64,000 nucleotides of DNA from Pseudomonadota bacterium (lineage in GTDB: Bacteria; Pseudomonadota; Gammaproteobacteria; Burkholderiales; Burkholderiaceae_B): NCBI GenBank assembly GCA_023439305.1, contig JAEXOO010000029.1, positions 155,134 through 219,133 of the forward strand. Reading direction: 5' to 3'. Positions 25,657-36,544 of the stretch are shown here, one piece after another. The number at the start of each line of letters is the position of its first letter. Position 1 is the stretch's first letter. The notes under the pieces are model-generated. The model saw only the letters and a program-made list of their open reading frames with translations, was not told where the DNA came from and searched no databases. The position numbers were made by a program, and so were the translations under genes.

Positions 25657-27551
25657 AGCGATACCTCCGGAACATAGGTCACCAGCATCAGTACCAACAG
25701 CATGATGCCCAGGAATGGCAGGGCGGCGCGGGCGATTTTCTCGATGCCTATCTTGCTGATGCCACTGGCCACGAACAGGTTCACGCCCACGGGCGGAGTG
25801 ACGAAGCCTATGGCCAGGTTCATCACCATGATGATGCCGAAGTGCACGGGGTCTACGCCCATCTTCAGTGCCAGCGGCAGCAGCACGGGTGTGACGATCA
25901 CGATGGCGGCCAGCGCTTCCATGAATACGCCGATGACCAGCAGCAACACGTTGATGAACAGCAGGATCAGGATGCGGTTGTCGGTCAGGCTTAGGATCTG
26001 GCCGGCGATGAATTCAGGAATCTGCTCGATGGTCATGATATTGCCGAACAGCGTGGCCATGGCCATGAGCAGGATGATGATGGACGATGTCACCGCCGAT
26101 TCGATGGTGGCGTTCCACAACTTGATCCAGGTGATTTCCTTGTACACGAACATGCCCACCAGCAGGCCGTACAGGGCGGCGACGGCGGCCGACTCGGTGG
26201 GTGTCATGATGCCGCCGTAGATGCCGCCCAGAATGATGACCGGCACCAGCAGCGCCCATTTGGCGTCCCAGATGGCTTTGAGCAGCGCGGCGGTCGAGCG
26301 GTCGCCCGGCTCTCCGCGCCAGCCGTTGCGGCGCGAAATCAAGTAGGCCACCAGCATCAGGGCCAGTCCCATCAGAATGCCCGGAACAATGCCGGCCACG
26401 AACAGTTTGCCGATGGATACTTGCCCGGATACGCCGTAGACCACGAAGGGGTTGCTGGGCGGAATGATTACGCCGATCGCCCCGGCACACGCCACGACGG
26501 CTGCTGCGAAGGCCTTGTCGTACCCGCGTGCGATCATGGCCGGAATCGTGATGGTGCCGATGGCCGCCACCGTGGCCGGGCCAGAACCACTGATGGCGGA
26601 AAAGAACATGCAGGTCATGATGGCGGCCAGCGCCAGGCCTCCCGGCAAGGAGCCGACCAGCTTGTCGGCGACCGCCAGCAGGCGGTTGGACAAGCCGCCC
26701 GCCCCCATGAACACCCCGGCCGCAATGAAGAAGGGGATGGCCATGATGGGGAAAGAGTCGATCGACACGAAGGCGATCTGCGCCAGATAGTCGATAGGCA
26801 AGGTGCCGGCGCCGATCACCGTGGCCAGCGTCGCCAGACCCAGGGAGAAGGCGATGGGCACGCCCAGGGCGACCAGCACAGCGAAGTAGCCGAACAGCAA
26901 GAGACTGGCGTTCCAGTCTTCGCTCAGGAGCACGGGCAGGGCCAGCAGGGCGGGCAGGAGCAGGCCGGCAAGCCAGTCCGAGGGAGTGAGTTCGGCGCGC
27001 ATGCGCACAATATCCTGCACGCAGCGCACGGCCATCAAGCCAAAGCCGATAGGCAGGATCATGTAGGGTATGGCATAGCTGATCTGAAGCGCGGGTGTGG
27101 TCTGCGGAAAGGTCATCTGCATCTGGATGTGCTCGGCACCCATATAGCACAGCAGGCCGGTCAGGATCAGGCTCAAGATATCGATGGACAGCCACACGCG
27201 TCTCTGCCAGGTCGGGCTCATGGCGTTGTGCACAACGTCCACGCGTATGCTGGTGCGTGTCAGGATGCTGATGGACACGGCCAGGTAGGAAATCCAGATG
27301 AAGATGTAGCGCGACAGCTCCTCGGTCCAACTGGCCCAGCCTATCATGGAACGCAGCATGGCCAGCAGTCGGTCGGGGTCGATGATGGCCGACAGCCAGG
27401 CGCGCTGATCGGGCGCCGTCGCCAGATGACTGAGCGTTGCCATGGCATAGCGGAACAGGGTCTGGTAGTTGATGATCAGAATCATCAACAGCAGGCCGAT
27501 GAACAGGAATGGCTTTTCCAGCGCATTCAGACGGGAAGAGGCAGGGTTCAT
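25641..27551 (-). CDS. TRAP transporter permease, fused small and large subunits (DctQM)
   Basis: A 636-residue membrane protein with an N-terminal DctQ-like part (about residues 1-200, including WTEELSRYIFIWISYLAVSI) fused to the 12-13 helix DctM part (about 210-636, including SGSGPATVAAIGTITIPAM and IIPPSNPFVVYGV). Together with the periplasmic binding protein it forms an ion-driven importer for an organic acid. Fusion of the two subunits in one polypeptide is known in the family. It lies 85 bases after the binding protein gene. Confidence 0.92.
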   Translation of the reverse strand: MNPASSRLNALEKPFLFIGLLLMILIINYQTLFRYAMATLSHLATAPDQRAWLSAIIDPDRLLAMLRSMIGWASWTEELSRYIFIWISYLAVSISILTRTSIRVDVVHNAMSPTWQRRVWLSIDILSLILTGLLCYMGAEHIQMQMTFPQTTPALQISYAIPYMILPIGFGLMAVRCVQDIVRMRAELTPSDWLAGLLLPALLALPVLLSEDWNASLLLFGYFAVLVALGVPIAFSLGLATLATVIGAGTLPIDYLAQIAFVSIDSFPIMAIPFFIAAGVFMGAGGLSNRLLAVADKLVGSLPGGLALAAIMTCMFFSAISGSGPATVAAIGTITIPAMIARGYDKAFAAAVVACAGAIGVIIPPSNPFVVYGVSGQVSIGKLFVAGIVPGILMGLALMLVAYLISRRNGWRGEPGDRSTAALLKAIWDAKWALLVPVIILGGIYGGIMTPTESAAVAALYGLLVGMFVYKEITWIKLWNATIESAVTSSIIILLMAMATLFGNIMTIEQIPEFIAGQILSLTDNRILILLFINVLLLVIGVFMEALAAIVIVTPVLLPLALKMGVDPVHFGIIMVMNLAIGFVTPPVGVNLFVASGISKIGIEKIARAALPFLGIMLLVLMLVTYVPEVSLWLTR

Positions 27552-27636
27552 AGTGTTTCTTCCTCCAGGCGGAGGCGGCAGAAGTCCTGCCAGCCGCTGC
27601 AGCGGCCGGCAGGCAGGAGCGCAGCGGAGCGCCTTG

Positions 27637-28644
27637 TTACTGTTGGGTGTCGATGACCAGCTGGACCAGGTCGGCTGGCAGTTTCTGGGCGTACTGATCG
27701 TAGATAGGACGGGTCAGGGTACGCAGTTGCTCCAGGTCGGCTGGCGTGGCGTCGTGGATGGTGACCCCCGCCTTCACGAATTCCTCGCGGGCTTTCTTTT
27801 CATTTTCAGGGTAGTAGCGCTCGCGCTGTGCCTGGACCGCTTCCTGGGCGGACTCGCGGATGATCTGCTGTGCTTGCGGCGGCAGTTTGTCCCACCAGGC
27901 CTTGTTCGCCATGGCCACCTGCATGCCGTAGTTGTGCGCCGAGGTGATGGCGTATTTCAGAGCTTCATGGTGCTTTGCGCCAGCCAGATGCGGGAAGGTG
28001 TTGCCTTCGGCGTCGATCGTGCCTTGCTGCAGAGCGGTATAGACTTCGCCCCAGGCAATGGGAGCCGGATTGGTGCCCAGGGCCTTGGCCACGTCCACTT
28101 CGACCGGGGAGTCCGTGGTGCGCATTTTCAGTCCGCGCAGGTCTTCGCTCTTGGCCAGTGGCTTAGAGGCCGACACAAAGTGGCGGTAACCGTATTCGGC
28201 ATACATGATGGGCTGCATGCCGATGTCATTGGCGACTTTTTCGAAATAGGCGTTCAGGGGGCCGCCCGGATCCATGGACTTGTAGAACTGCGCCTGCTTG
28301 GCAGGAGTAGTGATGTAGGGCAGGTCGAACACCTGGTACATGGTCGAGAAGTTGGCCAGGTTAGGGGTGGAGCTGACGCCGATTTCCAGTGAACCCTTCT
28401 GGGCGCCTTCAATCAGGACACGGTCGCTGCCCAGAACGGCGCCGGGGAACACCTGCACTTTGATCTTGTTGCCGGATTTCTCTTTCACCAGATCGGCGAA
28501 GGTCTGATAGGCCTGGGTAATGTGATTGCCGGGAGGGGCTGTATGTGCCAGGCGGAACTTCAGGTCAGGGCCGGTGTAATCGGCGTGGCTGGGAAATGCC
28601 ACCAGGCAGGCGGCCAGGGGCAGGGCGTAGGCATACGCTTTCAT
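27637..28644 (-). CDS. TRAP transporter periplasmic substrate-binding protein (DctP family)
   Basis: A 335-residue exported binding protein. The start ATG at 28644 follows a strong GGAGG and gives a clean signal peptide (MKAYAYALPLAACLVAFPSHA). The mature part has the DctP features FRLAHTAPPGNH and the substrate-clamping arginine in LRGLKMRTTDSPVE. First gene of the TRAP operon with the fused permease and GlcG-like gene. The ligand is probably a carboxylate, but no specific one can be named. Confidence 0.92.
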   Translation of the reverse strand: MKAYAYALPLAACLVAFPSHADYTGPDLKFRLAHTAPPGNHITQAYQTFADLVKEKSGNKIKVQVFPGAVLGSDRVLIEGAQKGSLEIGVSSTPNLANFSTMYQVFDLPYITTPAKQAQFYKSMDPGGPLNAYFEKVANDIGMQPIMYAEYGYRHFVSASKPLAKSEDLRGLKMRTTDSPVEVDVAKALGTNPAPIAWGEVYTALQQGTIDAEGNTFPHLAGAKHHEALKYAITSAHNYGMQVAMANKAWWDKLPPQAQQIIRESAQEAVQAQRERYYPENEKKAREEFVKAGVTIHDATPADLEQLRTLTRPIYDQYAQKLPADLVQLVIDTQQ

Positions 28645-28700
28645 GTCAACCTCCAATATCGTTATGGATGCCTGGGCATCTCTTATGCATGTCTAGAAAA

Positions 28701-28747
28701 GTATTGAATACCGTTTTACGACATTTTTAGTTCCGTTTAATGGAACT
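28701..28747. promoter_or_regulatory. Two palindromes upstream of the TRAP operon
   Basis: GTATT-G-AATAC (28701-28711) and AGTTCC-N7-GGAACT (28729-28747) lie 57-103 bases before the binding-protein ATG, where a regulator of the TRAP operon would bind. No regulator gene is adjacent. The rest of the 238-base gap is AT-rich. Confidence 0.45.
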
Positions 28748-28882
28748 TGTTTGGATATTGGCGGCGGGTAATTAGGCTGTCAATCGGATTTTGGTGGAAT
28801 CAGAACTTTTGGTGTCGAAATCAGTGTAAACCTCTAGGCAAAAATGGTTGGCCTTGCGGTATGGATCCAGAGGCAAGAGGCC

Positions 28883-29635
28883 TTACAGCCAGGCTTTCAG
28901 GGCGGGCAGGCACAGGCTGACGCCGATGAGCACCAGGATCACCAGGGTCAGGCGCTGCAGCGTCACGGGGCGCACGGGCGGGGGGTGGCGCTGGGCGATC
29001 CAGGTGGCGAACATCACCAGTGGAACCGCCAGGGCCGCCGTCCACAGGGCTTGGCTGCTGAGCGTGCCCTGGAGCAGCTCATGCAGGCAGCGCACGGCAG
29101 AGGTGGCTGAAAAAAACAACAGCAGCATGTGCCGTACCGTAGGAAATTCCAGTGGCTGTCGATACAGCTGGAAAATGATGGGTGGGCCGGGGATGCCGAA
29201 CAGGCCGCCGCACAGGCCGGTCAGGATGCCGCTCACGAAAAAGGACAAGGAGCCCGACAGTTGCGCGCGCACGGGCGACTTCAGCGAGTAGGACACGCCG
29301 CTGTAGATGATGACCAGGCCCAGCAGGAACTCGAGCATCAGGCTGGCTTGGCTGCTCAGGTAATCCAGCAGCAACAATCCGGCTATGGTGGAAGGAACGA
29401 TGCCGGCCAGCACGGCGCGGGCAGAGGGCCAGTGGATAAGGTGCCGTTTGCCGCGCAAGGCTACCGTGCCGTTGACCACGGTCAGCAGGCTGATGACCGT
29501 GGCCAGGAAAGCGACCGGAGCCAACTTGAGCAGGCTGCTCAGACCGATGACGATCATGGCCAGGCCAAAGCCGGTAACGGTTTGGAAATAGGTGCCCAGC
29601 CCTATGATCAGGGCTATCAGCAGCGTGGTCGGCAT
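28883..29635 (-). CDS. TSUP (TauE/SafE) family membrane permease
   Basis: A 250-residue integral membrane protein with about eight hydrophobic helices. The repeated family pattern is visible (TVTGFGLAMIVIG near the N-terminus, GILTGLCGGLFGIPGPPIIFQLY in the second half). Family members export sulfite, sulfoacetate or other small organic anions. It lies alone between the TRAP operon and lldD, all on the minus strand, with 97 bases to lldD. A link to lactate or the TRAP substrate is possible but not shown. Confidence 0.88.
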   Translation of the reverse strand: MPTTLLIALIIGLGTYFQTVTGFGLAMIVIGLSSLLKLAPVAFLATVISLLTVVNGTVALRGKRHLIHWPSARAVLAGIVPSTIAGLLLLDYLSSQASLMLEFLLGLVIIYSGVSYSLKSPVRAQLSGSLSFFVSGILTGLCGGLFGIPGPPIIFQLYRQPLEFPTVRHMLLLFFSATSAVRCLHELLQGTLSSQALWTAALAVPLVMFATWIAQRHPPPVRPVTLQRLTLVILVLIGVSLCLPALKAWL

Positions 29636-29732
29636 CGCTTGGATCGCTAATTACTTTAGGTGTTTAGTATTAACCCTATTGTAATGAAACGATTTGCCCG
29701 TGGCTTGGTCCAGGAGCGCTCGAGCGCTGGGT

Positions 29733-30872
29733 TCAGGGTAATTGAGCCAGGCAAGTGCGGCTGACGCGCGACAGACTGCGTGTGCCGGTCAGAGTCATGG
29801 CCACGCGCAGTTCTTTCTCCATCAGCTCCAATAGTTGCGAGACGCCGGCGCCGCCAGCCGCCGCCAGCGCGTAGACGAAGGGGCGGCCTATCAACACGCT
29901 CTTGGCCCCCAGCGCCAGCATGCGCAGCACATCCAGACCATTGCGCACGCCTGAATCCGCCAGGATGGTCAGATCCTCCTGCACCGTATCGGCGATGGCG
30001 GGCAGGGCGCGCGCCGATGAAAGCACACCGTCGAGCTGACGGCCGCCGTGGTTGGACACTACGATGCCGTCGGCGCCGAAACGCACTGCTTCCCGGGCGT
30101 CTTCCGGATCCAATATGCCTTTGATGACCATGGCACCGGGCCAGAAGTCGCGTATCCATTGCAGATCCTTCCAGGAAATGGAGGGATCAAAATTGGCGCC
30201 CAGCCAGCCTATGTAATCTTCCAGTTGGACGGCCCGGCCCAGATAGCGCGATACATTGCCCAGATCGTGGGGGCGGCCGCGCAATCCCACGTCCAGCGAC
30301 CACTGCGGGTGCAGCATGGCCTGTCCGTAGCGTCGAAGCGCAGCATGGGGGCCGCTCATGCCAGAGTGCGCATCGCGGTAGCGGGCACCCGGCACCGGCA
30401 TGTCCACCGTAAATACCAGGGTGGAGCAGCCTGCCGCCAGAGCGCGTTCCAGCACGCTTTTCATGAAACCCCGGTCGCGCAGCACATAAAGCTGGAACCA
30501 CATGGGCCTGTTGATGGCGGGGGCGACTTCCTCAATAGGGCAGACCGAGACGGTGGACAAGGTGAAGGGCACGCCATGCCTGTCGGCGGCCTGGGCCGCC
30601 TGGACTTCGCCGCGCCGGGCATACATGCCTGTCAGGCCGACGGGGGCCAGCGCAACCGGCATGGAAAGTTTTTCCCCGAACAAGTCGACGCCCAGCTCCA
30701 GACTGGACATGTCGCTGAGCACGCGCTGACGCAGCGCGATGCCGGACAGGTCTTGCACATTGCGGCGCAGCGTTTCTTCCGCGTAGGCGCCGCCGTCGAT
30801 GTAGTGGAACAGGAAGGGAGGCAGGCGGCGTTGCGCCTGGGCGCGGAAATCGGTCGGGGAGGAAATGATCAT
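29733..30872 (-). CDS. lldD: L-lactate dehydrogenase (FMN-dependent, quinone-linked)
   Basis: A 379-residue flavoenzyme oxidising L-lactate to pyruvate at the membrane. Alpha-hydroxy-acid oxidase motifs are present: the N-terminal FRAQAQRRLPPFLFHYIDGGAY, the FMN-binding region PVALAPVGLTGMYARRGEVQAA, and the catalytic-histidine signature VSNHGGRQLDG. Its ATG overlaps the stop of the GntR regulator gene by four bases, so both form one operon, opposite to lldP. Confidence 0.93.
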   Translation of the reverse strand: MIISSPTDFRAQAQRRLPPFLFHYIDGGAYAEETLRRNVQDLSGIALRQRVLSDMSSLELGVDLFGEKLSMPVALAPVGLTGMYARRGEVQAAQAADRHGVPFTLSTVSVCPIEEVAPAINRPMWFQLYVLRDRGFMKSVLERALAAGCSTLVFTVDMPVPGARYRDAHSGMSGPHAALRRYGQAMLHPQWSLDVGLRGRPHDLGNVSRYLGRAVQLEDYIGWLGANFDPSISWKDLQWIRDFWPGAMVIKGILDPEDAREAVRFGADGIVVSNHGGRQLDGVLSSARALPAIADTVQEDLTILADSGVRNGLDVLRMLALGAKSVLIGRPFVYALAAAGGAGVSQLLELMEKELRVAMTLTGTRSLSRVSRTCLAQLP

Positions 30873-31648
30873 AATTGTGAAAGATGGCTGTTGAAACGGG
30901 ACACGCGTTGCTCCCGGGCGTTGTTTTCTTCCGAAAGCCGCACCTTGTCCTGCACATGGTCCAGGTGATGGCCGATGAGTTCGCGGGCCAGGTCGGCTTC
31001 GCCTTGCAAAATCGCGTTCATTACGCCTTCGTGCTGCCGGGTCAGCAGTTCGACTTCACGCGCATTGTCGAATTCGAACATGGCGCGGCGGTTCTCCTTG
31101 ACGGTGGAGAACACCAATTGGAACAGGCCGTTCATGATCTGCAGCAGCACCACGTTGTGCGAGGCCTGGGCAATGGCCAGGTGAAATTGGGCGTCGGCGC
31201 GGGCGGATAGTTCGGCATCCTGGTTTTGTTGATGGCGCACCATGACGTCAAAGCAGTGGCGGATGTGATGCTTGTCCGCCTCGGTGGCGCGTCGGGCCGC
31301 GTGCCAGACCGTGCTGGCCTCCAGGGCGTGGCGCGCTTCCAGCACGTCGTAGCGATACAGCGGATCCTGGCTGATCAGCTCGCCCAGCGGGGCAATGCTC
31401 TGCGCCGGCCAGTTCATCAAATCAGTCTCTTGAACATAAGTGCCGCCTCCGCGCCGCGTGACCAGCAGACCCTGCGAGTTCAGGGCGCGCAGGGCTTCCC
31501 GGATAGGGACGCGCGAAACCGCCAACTGTTCGGCCAGTTGACGCTCGGAGGGGATCCGATCGCCGGGTTGCAATTGCTGTTCATTGATCAGCAAGCGTAT
31601 TTTTTCGGCGACTTGATCAGAGAGGCGGGAGCTCGAAAGCGTAGTCAT
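30869..31648 (-). CDS. lldR: GntR/FadR-family lactate regulator LldR
   Basis: A 259-residue regulator with an N-terminal winged helix (LSDQVAEKIRLLINEQQLQPGDRIPSERQLAEQLAVSRVPIREALRAL, RRGGGTYV) and a C-terminal all-helical FCD ligand domain. It is co-transcribed with lldD and divergent from lldP, matching LldR, which responds to L-lactate. I prefer ATG 31648 because the frame upstream runs into the palindromic operator; 31663 is an alternative start. Confidence 0.88.
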   Translation of the reverse strand: MTTLSSSRLSDQVAEKIRLLINEQQLQPGDRIPSERQLAEQLAVSRVPIREALRALNSQGLLVTRRGGGTYVQETDLMNWPAQSIAPLGELISQDPLYRYDVLEARHALEASTVWHAARRATEADKHHIRHCFDVMVRHQQNQDAELSARADAQFHLAIAQASHNVVLLQIMNGLFQLVFSTVKENRRAMFEFDNAREVELLTRQHEGVMNAILQGEADLARELIGHHLDHVQDKVRLSEENNAREQRVSRFNSHLSQL

Positions 31649-31666
31649 AAAGTGTGTTTCCATCCA

Positions 31667-31683
31667 AAGTGGTATTACCACTT
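31667..31683. promoter_or_regulatory. LldR operator candidate 1
   Basis: AAGTGGTA-T-TACCACTT, a perfect 17-base palindrome of the TGGT-N3-ACCA type bound by FadR-subfamily GntR regulators, lies just upstream of lldR. Confidence 0.75.
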
Positions 31684-31750
31684 ATGGGGTTTCAGGTAAT
31701 TATACGGTCAAAAGCGGCGGTTTTAATAAGGGTTATTTCTGATAATGAAA

Positions 31751-31767
31751 AAGTGGTAATACCGGTA
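31751..31767. promoter_or_regulatory. LldR operator candidate 2
   Basis: AAGTGGTA-A-TACCGGTA, a near-palindrome of the same design, centred 84 bases (about eight DNA turns) from the first site and 128 bases before lldP. Spacing on one helix face suggests cooperative binding or looping. Confidence 0.65.
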
Positions 31768-31894
31768 ATATTCTTCGACCAAAGGAATGAAGGGTTGGTT
31801 GCGCTCGTCGGACATACGGTTCCAGGCCGATGTCGAACAGGGAGCGAGCGTTGGCGGCCCAATAAACGTGCTATCCACACGAAGGAGAAAAGGG

Positions 31895-33664
31895 ATGAGT
31901 CCTGTCTATACCCTGCTGGCCTTGGCGCCATTGTTGGTCGTGTTCCTGTTGATGGTGGTGATGGGGCGCTCGGCCAAACTGTCGATGGGGGCCGCTTATG
32001 TCGTGACGGCCGCTCTTGCATTGTTTGTCTGGGGCAGCCAGACCTCGGTGGTGGCGGCGGCCACCATCAATGGCGTGGTCACGGCCCTGACCTTGCTGTT
32101 CATTGTATTTGGGGCCGTGCTGCTTTTGAATACGCTCAAGGTGGGTGGGGCGCTGGCCGCCATCCGCCAGGGTTTCATGGATGTGTCGCCGGATCGTCGC
32201 ATACAGGTCATTATCGTCGCCTGGCTGTTCGGCTCCCTGATCGAAGGCTCGTCCGGCTTTGGCACGCCTTCGGCGGTCGGAGCCCCTTTGCTGCTGGCCC
32301 TGGGCTTTCCCGCCATGGCGGCCGTCATGGCTGTGCTGGTCATCCAGTCCACGCCGGTGTCGTTCGGTGCCGTAGGCACCCCCATGCTGGTGGGCGTGCG
32401 TTCGGGCGTGGACAACAAAGCGGATGTGGCCGCGGCCATCGCCCCCATGCAGCCCATGGAGTACCTGCAGCAGATCGTGGAAAACGTCGCCCTGCTGCAT
32501 GCCTTGACTGGCTTTGTGATTCCTTTGCTGCTGTGCGGTTTGCTGACCCGCTTCTTCGGCGAGCGCCGCTCCTTCGCTGAAGGCCTGGGCGCCTGGAAGT
32601 TCGCCTTGTTTGCGGGTGTGGCTTTTACGGTGCCGTATTACCTGATCGCCGTGGTGCTGGGGCCGGAGTTTCCGTCCATGCTGGGCGCCATGGTGGGTCT
32701 GGTGATCGTCGTGACCGCGGCCCGCAAGGGCTGGTTCCTGCCCAGAACCGTCTTCGACTTCCCTGATCGCCGTCAGTGGCCGTCCCATTGGCTGGGTACG
32801 GTCAATATGGACGATGCCGCCCAGCAAGGTTCGCGTTTTTCGGTGCTGCGGGGGTTTTCGCCCTATGTGCTGGTTGTGCTGCTGCTGATCCTGACCCGCA
32901 CCGTGCCAGCTGTGAAAGCCTGGCTGACAGGGCCCTCGGCTACCCTGAAGGTGGAAGGCATTCTGGGCACGGGTATCTCGGCCTCTGCGCAGTTGCTGTA
33001 TTCCCCCGGTGCTATCCTGATTCTTGTGTCCCTGGCTTGCATCGCCATTTTCAGCATGAGCGGCAAGCAGTACATGGCGGGCGTCAAGGACTCGCTGCAC
33101 ACGATGGGCTGCGCAGCGCCTGCTTTGCTGCTGGCCGTGCCCATGGTGCAGGTGTTCATCAACTCGGCGGCAGCCGACGGTTCGATCGCCAGTATGCCTT
33201 TGGTGCTGGCGCAAGGGGCTGCAGCGGCAGCCGGCCAGGCCTGGCCCACGATTTCGCCCTGGGTGGGCAGCCTGGGCGCCTTCATTGCGGGCTCCAATAC
33301 TGTCAGTAACATGATGTTTTCTTATTTCCAGTTCTCCACTGCCCAGCAGATCGGGCTGAATCTGGACCAATCCGCCGTCGTGGTGGCCTTGCAGGCCGTG
33401 GGCGGAGCGGCGGGCAATATGATCTGCGTACACAACGTTGTGGCGGCTGGTGCTGTGGTGGGCATGCTGGGACGCGAGGGAGAAATCGTCCGCAAGACAT
33501 TGATCCCCATGGTGTATTACGTCATCCAGGCGGGCTTGATCGGCCAGGCGCTGATCACTGGTTCCCTGTTGTGGTGGGTGGCGGCGGCTATCTGGCTGGC
33601 CGTGACGCTGGGTGGTCTGAGCCTGTCGCGAGGGCGTCAGCCTGCGCCTGCCATGGCGACCTGA
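31895..33664 (+). CDS. lldP: L-lactate permease
   Basis: A 589-residue lactate:proton symporter of the LctP family with about 12-14 membrane helices. Recognisable segments are GSLIEGSSGFGTPSAVGAPLL, VIQSTPVSFGAVGTP and the C-terminal GSNTVSNMMFSYFQF and NMICVHNVVAAGAVVG. The ATG at 31895 follows GAAGGAGAAAAGGG; the open frame upstream crosses the operator region and is not coding. Divergent from lldR-lldD and followed by a terminator. Confidence 0.93.
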   Translation: MSPVYTLLALAPLLVVFLLMVVMGRSAKLSMGAAYVVTAALALFVWGSQTSVVAAATINGVVTALTLLFIVFGAVLLLNTLKVGGALAAIRQGFMDVSPDRRIQVIIVAWLFGSLIEGSSGFGTPSAVGAPLLLALGFPAMAAVMAVLVIQSTPVSFGAVGTPMLVGVRSGVDNKADVAAAIAPMQPMEYLQQIVENVALLHALTGFVIPLLLCGLLTRFFGERRSFAEGLGAWKFALFAGVAFTVPYYLIAVVLGPEFPSMLGAMVGLVIVVTAARKGWFLPRTVFDFPDRRQWPSHWLGTVNMDDAAQQGSRFSVLRGFSPYVLVVLLLILTRTVPAVKAWLTGPSATLKVEGILGTGISASAQLLYSPGAILILVSLACIAIFSMSGKQYMAGVKDSLHTMGCAAPALLLAVPMVQVFINSAAADGSIASMPLVLAQGAAAAAGQAWPTISPWVGSLGAFIAGSNTVSNMMFSYFQFSTAQQIGLNLDQSAVVVALQAVGGAAGNMICVHNVVAAGAVVGMLGREGEIVRKTLIPMVYYVIQAGLIGQALITGSLLWWVAAAIWLAVTLGGLSLSRGRQPAPAMAT

Positions 33665-33678
33665 GAGCAGCGCATATA

Positions 33679-33712
33679 AAAACAGCGGCCCCGAGGGGCC
33701 GCTGTTTTTTTT
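33679..33712. terminator. Bidirectional terminator between lldP and maeB
   Basis: A 10-bp stem CAGCGGCCCC / GGGGCCGCTG with a 2-base gap, preceded by AAAA and followed by eight T. Confidence 0.9.
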
Positions 33713-33735
33713 GGGTCAGACTGAAGTCCCGAGGC

Positions 33736-36024
<2,289 letters not shown>

Positions 36025-36382
36025 TATGGTAAAGCTCCTGAGTGTATTTTTTAGCGTAAAAATGACAGTAATTTATAAGAAATCCAGGCTCGGATAGGTG
36101 CTGATTTGTTATAGCCAGCATATGCCATGACTGCGACCGGGTACGGCGCGTAGGCTCGCGCCCCTGGGGGTGAGGAGGCGGTGCGCGATGCTAGGCCCGG
36201 AACGGCCTGGATTTCGAGACCATTTAGCATATCGGAAAATTTCCCCCATGTGGGGCGGCGAGGGGCCGCGAACACAGCTTTTTGACACCCTTGGGCATGG
36301 CCGCAAGCATCCTGCGCGCAAGGGATGTGTTTGTTAATGCCAACGGTCTCTCTGGACGCTTGGGCATTTTGGGTGTCAATAA

Positions 36383-36410
36383 TTGCGCCTTCTGCTGTCG
36401 GCGTTATACT
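36383..36410 (+). promoter_or_regulatory. Sigma70-type promoter of the odh operon
   Basis: TTGCGC (36383-36388), a 16-base spacer, then TATACT (36405-36410). The predicted start near 36417 gives a leader of about 128 bases before odhA. CTTGTATAAG at 36424-36433, just after the predicted start, resembles half of the acnB/mdh operator (14 of 21 positions match over 36415-36435). The rest of the 520-base maeB/odhA gap upstream of this holds nothing I can name. Confidence 0.55.
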
Positions 36411-36487
36411 AGAAATCATACGGCTTGTATAAGGCGTCCCACGTTGCCTTCTGCTCCGCTATCCGCTAACCGGCATGGCCGTGTCGC

Positions 36488-36532
36488 GGAAGGTTTTCCT
36501 GCATCTCAACACGAGTGAAGCACTCGGATAGG
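36488..36532 (+). ncRNA. Candidate sucA leader RNA motif before odhA
   Basis: A leader structure directly upstream of odhA (sucA). Hairpin CGAGTG-AAG-CACTCG (36512-36526) is enclosed by a second stem pairing CCT-GC-ATC (36498-36505) with GATAGG (36527-36532). The latter carries the AGG of the only Shine-Dalgarno-like sequence before the ATG at 36545. An alternative hairpin GGAA-GGTT-TTCC (36488-36499) would compete for the CC at 36498-36499. A cis-regulatory RNA called the sucA motif is known upstream of sucA in Burkholderiales; identity here is inferred from position and from the sequestered ribosome binding site. Confidence 0.55.
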
Positions 36533-36544
36533 TGAAGCGTAATA

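Noticed and set aside
36051..36419. 122-codon minus-strand frame in the maeB/odhA gap
   Set aside because: Overlaps the odhA promoter, lacks a ribosome binding site and shows no family features.
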